Below, one piece after another: positions 45,001-59,500 of a stretch of 64,000 nucleotides of DNA (position 1 is its first letter; every line of letters starts with the position of its first letter). Below the pieces are notes generated by a model. It had not been told where the DNA came from. It worked only from the letters and a program-made list of their open reading frames with translations, and searched no databases. Where the stretch lies: assembly GCA_019843655.1 (NCBI GenBank), contig JACDQD010000003.1, positions 9,426,925-9,490,924 on the forward strand. Direction: 5' to 3'. The position numbers were made by a program, and so were the translations under genes. The stretch is from Lethocerus indicus. Its lineage: Eukaryota > Arthropoda > Insecta > Hemiptera > Belostomatidae.

Positions 45001-48000
45001 GATTATATGTGTAATAAAAATATGTCTTAATCTTTTTCAATCTGGTTTGGAAAGGATGCAGTTGGTAGAATACCGATTACTAGTTAAACTCGGTATATAA
45101 ACTTCGAGGGTATTTATGAAACGCGCAAATGAATTACAGGATCCCATAATTTTCAGATATGCCAGAAAAAAGATTGGTCCAAGTATAAACCGCAATTTAA
45201 TTACTTCAATATCGAGTGAGTGCTTAGTTCATAAAAAAAACAGTAGGACAGTTTTAAGGGAAGATCGTTTCAGGCCCACTTATCTAATTGGGCTCAGCCA
45301 TTAAATTTCTTTTAAGTAACAATTTTCATTGGCTAATTCAAAAGTGGTTAAGAGAAAGTTCAATGAAATAGATATTAACTTAAGTGGTTGTAATATAGTT
45401 AATTGACTGAAATGGACTCGTAAAGATTTGTAGTTTAGCGAAATGAATTCGAATGCGACGAGTATCCAAACGTTTCGCGTGGTAATACTGCCTAATGCAG
45501 TGGTCGTAACAAATTATTAAATTTATTGTTCCCTTTAGTTCCTTTCAAGAATAAACAGTTATACCGAAACCCAAAATTGAATAACATATTTTTCCACTAT
45601 AAAACATGTTTATTATACATAACATTAATTATGCTTAGGACATAATAGGTCAGAAGTTTTCCAAACGTTATTGAAATTGAATCATGTAAATTGTCCTACT
45701 GGTTAAATTAAACGTATAGTCTACACAAAAATAGTTGTCTTATATCAATGTATTCATGTAAGCGCAAGTCTCTATGTTTTACAAACTTACATATAAATTC
45801 AATTTTTACAATATATATTCAACATATACATATATATCTATTTACATACAGATATTACCTATGTATGTTACATATATATTCAACTTATAACAAGAGAGTC
45901 TGAGAAAATGTGTTAATCATCATTCCCCTATAACCTTTGACCCTGCCTTCTGCCCATCTTAACAGTAGCATGGCCCGGTCTCTAAACAAAGCTTAGTTGC
46001 ATAATGCCAAACTCAATTAAGTTTCAGCTATTTAGTCTATTTTTTGTTCCGTATTTCTGGAGTGTAGGCAAGATAGAGAGTAGGCGGCGGTGGGGAAAGA
46101 GTGAAATCCCTTCGAAGAAGAACTAGTAATGCTTTGGGTTATTAAACTGCCCTTACTCACAGTCAAATCTTGTTTGACTCAATTTCACATTTTCAACTGA
46201 ATAAAACGGTTCCTCTCTTTGGAATGAACAAAAGCTCCCAACACTGTTAACAGATCCATGAATACCCTTCCTATATTACAATGTATAAGCATGACTCAGT
46301 AAGGAGTGATGAACAAATATTCTTAGGCTGTGAACAAAATGTGCTACTTTCATATCTATTAATACTAGGCTGTTTCATTATTTGCTATAAATCTAGGAAT
46401 AGATCTAAAAAGTGTTTAGAAAGTTATTGCTTTTCACTGCAAGAATGTTACATACTTTACCAACTTTATTTTGTGGAAAGTCACCAAATGTGGACACCTT
46501 AACGCAGGTTATCAATTACACTGATATACCAGCTAATGTTCATTAGCTAAGTAATACATAAATGTTAGCATGGAAGAGTTAGATCATTTATATTCTGTTC
46601 TTATATTCTATAAATATGTTACATCAGTAGCTGGAAATAATGACTGGAAATAAGAATTTAACATATTTCATTACAATCTTTTTCTTTCCACTAATACTGG
46701 TAGATTGATTACCAAAGATACAATTTGAGAAACATAGAACTTTCGTAATGTTTCTTAGAAATATAGACTCAAGGCAAATGAAACTGTCACTGTAAGTGTT
46801 GGAGCCCAAAAGTTAAGTTTGTTTTTATGATTCTTTTAACTCCCTCTGTTGTTAAATCCAAGAGTTTTAGTGGATTTTTATTATAATTCATGATTATTTG
46901 TGATTTCATGATAAATATAGCTTTTGTCAACTATATTAGAGAGAGAGTGATCTTCTGCTACCCTGTGACCCACTACTGGATTATTAAAATTATGTAAGAT
47001 ATAATTTAGAAAGTATAAGGTAATTCAGTCGGTATCTGATAGAAAACTGTATCTGGTAAGACAAATCGGTCAGTGTGTTCTCGTCTGGAATCTGGCAGGA
47101 AACAAATTCTCGAAGTGAAAATCGAACTGTGCGCGTCATAAATATCAAAAGAGATATGCTATCTCGAAGGAGCAGGTGAAAGTGCCGCCACGGAAAGATC
47201 AGGTTCTTTATACCCCGGAGGAGAGAGAAACGTGAATTATTGTATTAGACTGGCGAATAACTGTAAATAACTTATTGTAGGAATTAGGTTGAAGTTACCC
47301 CGTAAGGAATGCTTCTTCTCGGGTATCCAAGACCGATTCATTACAGTGGCATATACCACGACACTGTCAGCCATAGCCCAGTATTCTATTTCCATCGAAT
47401 CCAAAAGCGAGGTAGCGATGGTAATTCGATTAAAGGTTACTTGTACTTCTAAATAGAACTTGTACTTTTAACACCATTTTGGCGGCCTAGAATAATTTTA
47501 GTAGAATCAATCACTATAGTCAAAAAAGGCAAGCAATAATTCATAACTTTCTATTACATTTAGGACTACATTTTATTGTATTTTTCTACAATAAATTGAG
47601 CCCTAAAGAAATCTAATGTTTCTAATTATTAAAGAATGTATTCCTGTAGTGAAGGGAAACTACCTATGAGCCGACGGTCATTTGAAATCCTAATTAATAA
47701 AACTAATGATCTTATATAATACAGTTTATTAGTTTCTAGGTCGGTGAAAAAAAAAGGTTGCATAGTTTCCCTTTGTTCAGAAATTAGTTGTAGCGACTCC
47801 CGTGTAGTGGTCGACTCCAAGGGGATGGCAATTAGCCCGAGAGCAATAAGCGGGGTTTATTTAATGCCCGGTTTATTTAATGCCGCCCTGTAACAATGGG
47901 CCAACTTCATAGGAGAACAATGACTCGGGGCCAAAAGGAGCAGAAAAAAGAAAGGGACCGACTATCGGTTTTCTATCCTTCCCCTCTCATCTCCTCCTAC

Positions 48001-48114
48001 CTATCGTTTGCTTCCTCATTAACTTATAAGGCAACTTATTGTGCACTACTCGAGCTGGAGACCTCCGTGTCGCCTATTAGTAATTGCAAGTTGGAGTCTC
48101 CGATCTTCCGATAC

Positions 48115-48118
<4 letters not shown>
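33012..48118. other. Long gene-poor stretch
   Basis: No gene recognised in about 15 kb. Open frames stay below 130 codons and lack motifs. The DNA alternates TAAT-rich AT segments with GC/CpG patches (34760-35180, 35760-35960, 39360-39640, 41960-42180). A short (GA) run is at 40139-40153 and a T11 run at 42845-42855. 45300-46950 is markedly AT-rich and CpG-poor. Confidence 0.45.
40771..40832 (-). repeat. Dispersed short repeat, minus-strand copy
   Basis: On the minus strand it reads GTGCTACTGGCGATGGGG, then AAACCAAAACCGGTCTAGGG and TAGGACCACACC. It aligns over about 50 bp with 26294-26340. Confidence 0.5.
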
Positions 48119-48211
<93 letters not shown>

Positions 48212-48220
48212 TCTCTCTCT
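48119..48220. repeat. (CT)n microsatellite, about 100 bp
   Basis: Two CT runs (48119-48157 and 48161-48206) separated by ACA, then an interrupted tail. Long open frames on both strands here are Leu/Ser or Arg/Glu repeats and not genes. Confidence 0.97.
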
Positions 48221-49600
48221 GCCCGGTGGAAACGGGAATAGTTTCTTAAATATTTCACGCATTAAACTTTAAATCTGTCCCTATTTTCCTATTTAGTCAT
48301 AATCACGGTCAGTTATGAAGCGTTTTTGAATACGAGAAGTCACCCCTCTTAGAGATCATTATTTCAAAAATACATTACAATAGATCCACTAGAATTCACG
48401 CAACATACTTACCCTAAGAATATTCTTTGTTGCTACGCTATAAATTACCCGAAACCTCGTAAAATAATTTGTTAGAAACGTGTCTGTAATCTATTAAAAT
48501 TAACAGCGCTCAATCCTGCTTCAAACTCAATTAAGGGGTGGACTGAACGTAGAAATCTAAAAAGCCGTTCAACTGTTGTAAAATGGCACCTCGGTTGTAA
48601 AATGGCAATAAAAAGTGGCATTTCACCGGGGACAGGGGAGTCCGCTGATGAAGAGAGAGGAGAGAGAGAGAGAACAGTGAAGGGAAGTAAAGAGGAATGG
48701 TGAGGAATAAAAGAAAAACGGAAAGAGAGCAAGCTCGCTCGTTATTAAATGGACAGCACAACGGGCCAGAGACATTTACTTGGACTTTAGTGGCCTATAA
48801 ATTTACGCAGACCCCTTTATTTACAGGCCTTGACTTCATTTTACAATCACGTTCTCAATAATATGTTTTCTTCTCATTTTTCAATCCAAAAAATTGATTC
48901 TAGGACAGGAAACTGTGGTGATATATAGCATATATGTATTCGACTTCCGATAGCACATATGTTTTCGAAGAAACTCCTTTTAAGGAAAAAGTATTTTCTG
49001 ATTTAAGGCCGATCTTGTCGATTGGGTAACCGTTTCTAATGGCGCGTTTTGGTGAACCGCAGTTTGGTGAACAGTGGCATCAGTTCGCATTATACCGGGC
49101 TGTGCCTAACAGGAGCAGTCGACCCGTGTAATTATGCCGTTCTTTGAGGGGAAACTCAGGAGGTGGCTGCTGCGCAACTCGCGTCCCAATTGCCCAACCC
49201 CGCGACAATCGACCTTTTCCCGGCTGTCTGTTTCGGCCACCTCGCCAATTTGTCATCCCCCGTCGGACGTTTCCAGCCCGCTCTCGAAATTATTTAATCC
49301 GACGAGTAAAAAAAAAAAAAACAAGAAAGAATGAAAATGGAAAGAAATTATAATTAGGGGCGTAGTCCTTGACGGCATTCTGAAAACCGGACCTACTCTC
49401 TAGATATTTACTCCTTCTTCTTTCTCTTTTTTGTCTTTAGTTAAAGAAAACAAACTACAACGAAAAAAATAAATGAGCGGATTCGTTGGATAGGAGCGCG
49501 TAATCGGCGGCGTAATTACATATGTTTACTAAGCCAAATAATGAGAGCGGCCGGTGAGAGTGATGGTTGGAGGGGGCGCGTGTCAGTGGGACAGAAACCG
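48221..49600. other. Gene-poor stretch
   Basis: No gene recognised; a poly-A run lies near 49307-49320. Confidence 0.45.
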
Positions 49601-49668
49601 GAGAGGGAGAGAGAGAGAGAGAGAGGGAGGGAGGGAGGGAGGGAGGGTTGGAGAGAGAGAGAGAGGGG
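49601..49668. repeat. (GA)n / (GGGA)n purine tract
   Basis: GA repeats flank a core of about six GGGA repeats (49625-49647). A G12 run follows at 49795-49806. Confidence 0.95.
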
Positions 49669-52600
49669 CCAGACTGTTTACATAAAATTACCTGGGGGGC
49701 GATTATTTATTCGAGCCTTGGAATGGCGTAATGCGTTATAAATCAAACTATTTTCTCGAAAAAATAAGTAAAATAAAATAAGACAAGCAGAGAAGGGGGG
49801 GGGGGGAATCGCGAAGGTATTCGCCACCGGAATTAAGTGGTTATCGTGTATCCTAATAATTATAAAATTGAACGATTAATTTTATTTAAACTATCTTTCA
49901 ACATTCGAGACCTTGGAATTGGACGTCTGTAATTTCAATGTAGAAATAAAAATTAGATTGTAATGTTAAAACCAAAGTTCACAAACTTAATAATAATAAT
50001 AATATAATTATTTCGCAAATTATACAACTTCACGCTATTATTAGTCATTATATTAGTTATTAGTTGAAGAAATGATTTATTATCCCACCAAAACAACAAT
50101 TTTTTCAGTCAGAAATATCGACTTGAATAAGCGAAATTTAAATGTCGTATGTCTTATACAATTGCATTCTTGCTATAATTTAATATCTGTTTTAGAAAAC
50201 TGTAAGAGTGTCAATTCACAATGAAGAGTATTATCATAATGTCTGGTCATCTTTCCGTTGCATTGCAATCAGATCGGTATATAACACTTATCTCTCTATC
50301 GGGTATGTGTGGAAAAAACGTCCAGATAGGCCGAAGCAAAAATATAAACTGGAGCAAATATTTGCTCGTTGGCTAGGAATAAAATTCCCATTTTTGAATT
50401 CATCATTGACGTTGAGATAGTCAATTTTTTTATATCCCGACGTATTGCAGGTGTTCTGAAATGAAGGATAAGATCGGTAGGCATTTTAGGCGTGATCGGT
50501 ATAACAACTTCTTCGGTTGATAACAACTAAAGAATGAAATGATTACCGACGTTTCGTCCTTGGCGTCTGGAATAATTGTTAAAATTTAATGAAATTATGT
50601 AAATCTCTCTGTCGACAGTGTTCTGTGTAAACCACCATTCAACAAGTGACTAAAATGAAGTCATCAAGACCGTCCTTTCGATATCTGTTTTGTACCGGTC
50701 GGTTGAGAGTGCTTGTCGTCTCTGAGTCTGTTGTCAACTTTATTTGTGTCTCCAGAAATTTATTATTATTTAAATACGCGTTCGTTGCGAATTGTTTCGA
50801 AGATGTTTCGAAGAAGTATAGCACTGATACACCCCACAGACCCGAGACGTGTGTTGACAGATTCTTTTGACGGGCATGATGAGAAAAATATTTTCAATTT
50901 TGCCGACTGGGAGGTAAATTGGCGTGGTAAAAATCAGAGAGTTGTAACGGGTAGTTGTAACGGGTAGTTGGGGAGGTGGGGGCGGCGAAGTTTGCCGAGG
51001 GCGGGACAGAGAGAGCCCGACAACCGAACTCAGTTCACCTCCGACCTCCGACCACGGTGCGCCGCAGCTTCGACGCGACCTCCCCTATTTACCTCCCTTA
51101 TCACCGTCTAATCAGAAAACAAAAATTAGGGACGATCGCTCACGCTTTCGGGTCCTATAGAGTCGTCATTCTTTCGACGCGAGTGGGCACAGTGTTGAGG
51201 AAGGACGCCCCCCAACGGCCCTCTCAGTGGATCCTCTTGACAATCAGTTTGTGGCCTCAAGTGTGACAAGTGCTTTTGATTTCCCGTGCCGGTTTGATAG
51301 CGCTGGATTACGCTCTTGTCAGGCACTAAAAGACGGGGGGGTTATTGACACGAGGAATCGTCATTAAGGTAACAACAGTGCATAAATAAACCGAGTATTA
51401 TCACTTTAGTCATTAAAATGTTTGGGTTGAGCTACTAATAAGTATGTTTTTTGAAGATTATATTATTATATTATTATTATTATTGCAAATTATATGTTCG
51501 TACGCTTTAGCAAACATAGTTATAAATAAACACATATATTTATTCAGACGAAACATCATTTGATAGGGATCAATATTACAAAAAAATGTCAGTCATTGAA
51601 ATTCAATAAATGATAACGAATTATAATCAAATAACTATTATAGTATCTACTTACCTACTATAATATATTGTGTACGCATTTACCTTAGTGCCCCATATGT
51701 CATATTTGGTCATAATACTAATTGCATGTGCATGCGGATATTTCTGTTCTTACATTCACTTATGTAAGAATAGACACATTAATATTGTTTTTATTTTATT
51801 TCTATTCAAATCGATGATAGGTTGTTATGTTTTAAACAAATTTAAATTGAACTAAATGGGAGGCATTTCTTCATGCTTCGGAATTAAGGGTCTGAATCGT
51901 TTGAAATTACGGTAATTAGCGTTACATTTTTGTGTGTTATCAATCACTTTTGTCACGACCTGTCGATATTATAATACTCTACAGCTTCTGTAAATGTGAG
52001 GAGAGATTTTGATGTTCGATTGAACACAATTTTTTTTCAAATTTCCTAATTAGTATTAATGATCGAGGACAGGGTTGTGTATTCATTTGAGACATTAGAT
52101 AAGCGTAGCGGGCCACCGGTTTCATGGGTTGGATGAGGGTAAAGGGGGGGGTGGGGGCGTAAAACTGGGCCTAGCCGCAATGCGGGACCCATAACTTTAA
52201 CATCGGGGTCGCCGGTGCATCCCATCCCTGATATCTTGTCCGAATGCTAAATATTCTGCGCCCCTCCTCCACGGCCCCAGGATAATGTCCAGGAAGGCTT
52301 CCTTGAAACTCAGGGTTATCAAATCTCACTTCTAGAATATAAACTGGACTGGCTAATTTATTGTTACAAGTAATTATATTTTACAACGAACCAACAATAT
52401 TGTATTAACGATAACGTAATCGAAAGTAATTCAGTGACAACACAAAATATTATACTAAGTTATTACTTAATTCTAATTCATGTTTATATACAAGGTTTTT
52501 ATTGAATAATAAGTGCATTTTTTATACTATTATATTCAATCGGCGGCTAGCTTGTTCAATGTGAAATAAACTCTTTCTTGGGATTGCTAACTTAATAGAT

Positions 52601-53238
52601 GTAATAAAAACTAAAGTACTGACATTTTAAATAAGTTATTTGAAATATCTGGAATACTGTCATTAGATCTATCTAGGTGCTTCTGTTTTCGACATTCATC
52701 TCTATCAAACCTCCTTTGATATTAAAATAAGATATCTTGAATCTCCCTGGCCGTTCTGGATTAGAAATCAAGGTGGAAAGAGAAAGAAATTTGTATTCTC
52801 AGTCCCAACTTTTGACTCATTCCAACATAATCCCGTGTCACCTGTTTTTTAAAATAATGGCTTAAAATATAACGATCGAATCGAAAATATTGATTGACAA
52901 AGATTTCAATTACAATGTTTTGCCGGATGTTTGCCCCAAGTTGAAGTTGTTTACTTAACCGAATAAAGGGTTCAAGGGACCGCCGGCGCCCGTCGTGAGT
53001 ACAATGGGCTTCTGTGGACTTTTCAGCTTCTGTCCATTGTATCGATAGTGTAGACAATGCAGGTCTATAATCGGCCCCCCCCATTAAACCGACAATATTT
53101 CGCTACAATATTTTCTGACAGTGACATCCTTAATATTTTCCTGACCAATACAGAAAAGTGTTAATTGTTTTTTAAGTTTACGCTTGAAGTATCACTACAG
53201 CAAAACACTTAATTTCATGGGGCTGTAACAAATTTTAG
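49669..53238. other. Gene-poor stretch
   Basis: No gene recognised. It includes a 13-bp tandem duplication (TTGTAACGGGTAG) around 50942-50968, a GC-rich patch at 50970-51330, TAT-rich sequence at 51460-51486, and a minus-strand GACGAAACGTCGGTAAT string near 50542-50560. Confidence 0.45.

Positions 53239-53282
<44 letters not shown>
53239..53282. repeat. (TA)n microsatellite
   Basis: About 21 TA repeats. Confidence 0.97.
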
Positions 53283-53285
<3 letters not shown>

Positions 53286-53340
53286 ATATGATTCTGGAAT
53301 TATAATAATTGTGTAGAGTTGTGAGGTACTGTGCGCTAAA

Positions 53341-53877
53341 ATGTTTGCACAATGTGTAATATTTGTCATAGACAGTGTGACTAGGTTCACCAGTTCTGAA
53401 ATTAGTATTATTTCATTGAATTCTAGTATAAACGAAGGGTCAGAATACTTCAGCGTATTTCAGGTATTAAACACATTTAATTATACTGTTCACTCTTGTT
53501 GGGAACGGATGCCTAGTGCTGTGTTCACAGTGGGCACGCTTGTGCCTTCTGCCGATCGCGGCATTTCGAAGCCACGGGCCAAGGGGGCCTTATTCAAGGC
53601 GAATAACTTGTCTGAACTTGATTTACGTCCTGTGTTAGATGCGCGAAGTGACAACTTTATGCCCCTCTTGCCACCGTCGTGTAACCCGCACCCGTACGGG
53701 GGGGTCCAATTTGACGCCAAATTAAAAGGGATTTCGCGGCGCTCTGACAGTTACAACCGGCCTCTTGTACAGCCGGCCGGCTCCTTCCACACTCTGTCCG
53801 CGCTATGTCCCCGTGTAACGCGGAAGTGGTACCGTCCACAGTGGCCAAACTCTTCTTTACGATGCCCTCCAGATTGA
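53341..53877 (+). CDS. Unidentified open frame, 178 codons (doubtful)
   Basis: This is the longest open frame outside the repeats. It runs from an ATG just after a (TA)n tract to TGA. The first 55 residues are hydrophobic and serine-rich. The rest (about residues 60-178) comes from a GC-richer patch and is rich in Pro, Arg and Ser. No signal peptide, transmembrane pattern, zinc finger or known motif is evident. The opposite strand is also open for 60-75 codons over the same GC-rich patch, which suggests the openness is compositional. A frame this long can occur by chance in 64 kb, so a real gene or exon is possible but not supported. Confidence 0.15.
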   Translation: MFAQCVIFVIDSVTRFTSSEISIISLNSSINEGSEYFSVFQVLNTFNYTVHSCWERMPSAVFTVGTLVPSADRGISKPRAKGALFKANNLSELDLRPVLDARSDNFMPLLPPSCNPHPYGGVQFDAKLKGISRRSDSYNRPLVQPAGSFHTLSALCPRVTRKWYRPQWPNSSLRCPPD

Positions 53878-56492
53878 ATTTGTTCGATAGTTAAGACTAA
53901 AACTTCGATTTGTCATTCTATTAGTAAATCTGTACGAAGCTACGCATATTCTAAAAGTGCGGGTGGTTCTGAATAATTATACATATTAAACTTGTGGCTG
54001 TAGCATTAAATATTGAATGTTATTGGTTATTTAATTGTTTATAATGCGCAAAGTGAAATTTTATAATAATAATGATCTCAGAGTCAGCATATTAATCTCA
54101 TATTATTATTATAAATTAATAAGCTAGTACTGATTGGTAGAATAAACATTAATGTTGTTTATTAATTAGTAAATTTATACATTAAATTTATTGTGTCATT
54201 ACGTTATTACCTTTTTTCTCACCTAATTGTATATGAAATTTACCACCTCTAATATACGAAGTTATTAGAACATGGGTACACTAATTAGGGCGATGAAACA
54301 TAATTTCAGTTAAATTCATAAGTGCTATTCAGTCTATTCGTGATTTAAAAAAAAAATATGGACATTTTCATTAAAAATCCTAATCAGAAACCGCACCCTC
54401 CTATCATACTCGAAATGTTATTAACGAAACCTGACGATGGCTTAAAGTAAACCGTAGCTTAAAGTAAAACAAGATATGATTGTAAATCATCTACGTTATA
54501 AAGTTACGAACCATCCGAACATGATTAAAATAATATTGAATAATTTTTTGTCGTTCCGAAAAGAGAATTCAAGAATTTGTTTATCATTTATGTCTAAACG
54601 TTACCCATGCGATTTTCTGTTTCCATTCGATTATTTAGTTTTAGTCGAAATTCTATCAGTAATTTATGAATTTACATACTCATATCTAAGCATGCTGTAA
54701 GTTCTAACTGTTACTATACAGGAAATCATTCCAGAAGATTCAACCGCTCGTCTCCGGCCGTTATTCTCAGTTGGGGCAGACATTGCTGAAAGATATAGAG
54801 GGAACATTTTCGTCTTTCGCCGAACAATTTCGCAATCGATAAGTCCGGAGGGCGGTCTAAAAGAAAATAACTAAATTATTGTTGTTTCGCATAATGCGAG
54901 CCGGTCCTCATTTCGCACTCAAATCGTCTTCTCAGGAGCCAATTTATACCGGTTGTTGGAAGGGAGAGGAGGAACGGGAACATCCTCCTGAATAAATTTC
55001 AGTTTCGGAGGCCCCCCCCTCTCAAGACATGAACTCTGGAAGCAATCGAATTTTCTTTGCTACCCCATGCGGAGCCCTCCTGTAGCCCCCACAGGAGTCG
55101 TTTATTTAAGTTGGCCGTGTGTCGAAAGTTTCGCCCAGAGGTCTGGAAAACTTTGCCCTCGACCCCCCCCCCCTTTAGCGTACCACGCGTTTCCCTTAAC
55201 TAGATTGAAGTGGCGGGGGCGGTCGGCCGCCTGGAGGGGAATAGATAAATAGATCTCAACTTAAAACTGCTTTCGACGTTGACACACGATTAATTTTATT
55301 TGATTCTCATAAATTATTTATCGGGTCGAGTTGGGACCGGAATAATAAGCCTCGAAAGTTGTATGTAGTAAATCGCGCCGACTACTACTCGATTCGAGTT
55401 TAATATGTATTTCGTTAAATACAGTGGGAGCAAGCCCGGTCTGTCAGTAGTGAGGAATTATAATGGTTCAATGCACTGGTGCTCTAATCTCGAATTCGCG
55501 CAAATTATTATTATTTTCAATTGCGAAACCCTTACAGTCAAGTGCAGATTTATAAAGTGGGCTGAACGAAGTTTATGATTTTGTATAAACACTCCAGTGA
55601 GCTTCCTTTCAAATAATAATTTTTTGTATATTACATTCAAGTATAGAATAAAATATCAATGCTATTGTAGCTCTAGGAATGTTAGAAGAAATTCTATACA
55701 ACTGTACTGAGTATAAGTATAATTAACCGACATTTTTAAAACAAAGAAATGCCTATAATATTTTTAGTGTGTTCATCTGTTATGAACAGTATTATATATA
55801 GTGTAGTATAATTAAATTTCTTATTAATCATTCAAATAAATGGCAGATCGGGTGAAAGCAAGAATGAGTAACGGAGGCTGCGAAATTTTGTGTAAGTGGT
55901 TTGAAGGAATTTCACCAGGTAGCGCTGGCAGTAAACCGACGTACAGACTCCTAACGGACTGCAATTATTTTTTATGAATATGATTAAACAATCGTATTTA
56001 TTCAAAATTTGGGATGCCTATAACGACATATTCCCACCAATGAGTAGGCATCAATTAAACAATTTTCAGATCTTGAAATATTGAGAAAACCACCATTTGC
56101 TACCGTCTTAAAACACATTACGCTTAGATTCTCCAGTGTTTTTTGCGTTGAAATTATTTTCTTTATCGCATATTTCACTTTTTTATTCCATTATTGATGC
56201 CATTTCCTGTCGACTCCCGCAGGCCCAGAAGAATCTTGTATTGGATAAATCTGCGTGACGCTAAGTCAGGATTAATGAGCGGCCATGTACTAGAGGGTAG
56301 GACACGCCGAACAGAACTAAATTAATAAAACAGAATTACATTGCATGTACCCAACTTGAGAACGCCGCCTCTTTTTGTTTTATTTTCGCCCCACACCCCA
56401 CTCAAGATACAGCGGTTCATTTTCCCGTTTGATTCAACTTCCGCGAGGTAAAGGTTAGTCCCGAAGAACACGATCGGTATAGTGAACTGCTC
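53878..56492. other. Gene-poor stretch
   Basis: No gene recognised; strongly AT-rich at 53900-54720, with a GC-richer patch at 54950-55250. Confidence 0.45.
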
Positions 56493-56516
56493 GTGTGTGT
56501 GTGTGTGTGTGTGTGT
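56493..56516. repeat. (GT)n microsatellite
   Basis: Twelve GT repeats. Confidence 0.95.
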
Positions 56517-59500
56517 TGTCGCTATCTCATGGCGCTGATCTCCTTCTCTGTCCTTCCCGGGCCAGCTAATCGCGCCATGGCGTGACACCGGACAACAAAA
56601 GTCCAATTAATAATACCGCAATTAATTACTTTTTGTTTGTCTATTATTAGGAGAAGACGGCTGTGCGCCAGGTAACGACCCGCCGACCCCGTGACCAATC
56701 TCTTAATGGCAGTTGTCCGAAGGTTTCACCCCTTAATGGGTTCACCGATACCGGCGGTTCTCAGTCTCACGAACTAACGGTTCAACAATTTTGAATTTGT
56801 CAGGCACCGTTCTGTATCAGTAACAGCTCCTCCTTCCGCGAATTTTATATAGTTTGAAGGATTAAATACATCTTATCGATCCATAATTAAAATCAGGTGT
56901 CGCCCCTATTAAATGGACATTATACGATATAATGTATTTTAACACATCCCTTTGTTGACTGTTTCATTGATTGTGATCTTTAGTTTCACGTGTTAGAAGA
57001 CAGAGTCCCTGTTTTAGGAACACATCGGACTATTATTTATGGACAATGTAGCGAGAGAAAACTCTAGATAGATGGTGAAACACTATCGACAAAAATACTG
57101 GCTGCGGGGACACGGCGCTTGTTTTCCGTGCGCTTCACGATTGTCAGTATTGAATATTGCACGGTTCGTCCCACGTATTCCCCGGCCGACAGAGCGGACC
57201 CTCTACATGTTGCACTTCCAATAATTCATATCCCTCGCCTTCCTCCCGCCGCCCCCTGCGACAATAACGCCGGCCGGGTATGCTCGATGGCCTGCCATGA
57301 AATTTTGAAACGGCGAACGGGAATTCTCGAGCCCTGGCGACCTTTCTCTATTACCTATTGAAGACAGTTCATCAGCGAGGGAGGCCGTACATTTTTTAAA
57401 CGGCAATTCTAGCGCGTGTCACGCCCAGTTATTCTGCGCACCCGTTACGAGCCCGTGTGTATTTTTTCGCAAGTAACCCGTCAATCTTAATAACTGTGGG
57501 TGTTGTTATGTTACATCCTTAGTTTTTGTTGTTAAATAAATATTAGCTCAGAAACTACAAAAGCTGAAAAACCTTTCGTTCGTCTAAAGTCGTAAGAGTG
57601 CAATTTTAATCTTCACACTGCAAAAACAATTGTTAATACAAATCAGACAATACAAACTTCGGTATTCGTACCCGCGAATTTAAATATTTTTCCATTGTTG
57701 TGTTTAATTGAATGTTAACTTCTCATTCTCTGAGGCTACTGAAGTGAGCATAGTTGGTTCGTGTACGGGACCTGTACATGTTGGTTTTTGATCTATTTTC
57801 TTTCACATTAGAGTCCCTCGTGTTCCGGTACCTTGACTTTTTAATGGTGCGCCTGAAAACGTAAAAGAAAAAAAGAGGACGACACTTCGGCTTCCCCGAT
57901 TTTTCACGGATGTACACGTTTTCACGGGGGGTCAAGGATGGCCGCGGGCAGTCTCCGATTTGAAAGCATTATAGGCGTTCCCACGCCGCTACCGTGCGCG
58001 GTGCACGTTTCGTTTTTTGAAGTCTCTTAATCCCGGCTGAGATGCCACCAACCATTCATAATATAAATACCTTTGTTTAACACAGTTTTCCTCAATTTAT
58101 TGCTGACCATTGTAACCGGTTTCAACAGTGTTCCAAAATCCAGTTTATTAATTTTAATTCTCTAAAATACTACATTAGGGACATAATATTTTCGTATAAC
58201 GTAAATTGCTTTAATGTTTATGAAACAATGCGTTCATCAACATGCGTTGTTGTGTCTCCATTCCCTCCGTGTCACCAAATATTCTATTATGATATTCAAA
58301 TCCTCTGCGTGTATCTACTGTTTTCTAATTACTCATAAGCAATTTTAATTTAGAAATTTTAATAAGAACAAAATTAATTAATACTATTTGTGAATCTGTA
58401 GCAATTTTAAAATTTGGGATTATTTTTGTTAGTTCCAATTCCAGTTGACTGGGATTTGATGCCACCAGTCTAGACGCATGGTTAGGTGATCAAATAAATA
58501 AAAATAAGCAGCCGGTGAGCTTTCATGTTGCTTCCGCAGGCATCCCCCTGTTCTCAGCACCAAAAAAGGTAAAGCCTACCTGTCCAATTAGATCAGTCTC
58601 CTTGGGTCTTGTTTTTTGTGAGGGCGATTTGTTGACGTAGATAGGGAAAAAATTAATAAACCCCCTTCGGGGAAAAAAGTGACCTCAGTCGTCCAGGTTG
58701 AAGATTGGGGTAAGGACAGTATTTTCAGAGCGGTTTATGTTACCCACTTAAACCCATTAAGAAGGATTCACACAGTTTGGTGAGTGCGCCATAATTGTAC
58801 TACATGTGTTCATGACACCTATATAATTTATTTATGATTATCGTCAGCCATATTAACAGATTATGTGTCGTCCTTTTGTGATGTTTGGAAATTATTTAAA
58901 GGAAAAAAATTTTCTATAAAAAAAATTTAATATGAACAATATTTCCTTCAACATTGAACACTATTTTTATGGAGAAATTATACTAAGTATTTGTGTTTGC
59001 TAATTATACTGGAACAAACTTCTTGTCTGTGTACATTACGCGCTCCATCCTGTCGGTATACAGAAGCATATATATAATTAAAAAACAGATTGCTTACTAT
59101 TGCTTGGCTCTCATTATAAAATCGAACCTCGTCTGGAAATGTGGAGAATAAATTATGCGCGCGAGGCCAATTCTCCTTGGCGATAAATCTTCGTTGGTTG
59201 TCTCTGGAATCGTTTAAAGTCAATTCCGAAGGATGGTGGTGGCTTACTCACTTATCGCGACGATCCGAGCAGGACCTTAGAAGGAAGGGGAGGAGGAGTC
59301 ATGCGCGCCGCCGCGGTCGCTCGCCGTATTTCGAATTGGGACAACCGGTCGGAGATTAATAAAATTCGGTTTCACTCTCGTTCGAGCGAGCGATACATTT
59401 CTTTAAACTGACACACTCTTTATCTGGCCGTTTTCATCCGGTACGAATAAGAAGCCCCCGGCCGTCCCAGGGTCGTTGGGGCCCGAAGCGCAGGCACGCC

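Noticed and set aside
48041..48262. Arg/Glu- or Ser/Leu-repeat proteins over the CT tract
   Set aside because: Translations of a dinucleotide microsatellite.
58535..58575. Short exon-like segment between CTTCCGCAG and AAGGTAAAG
   Set aside because: Splice-like strings this short are common by chance; about 30 bp with no coding context.
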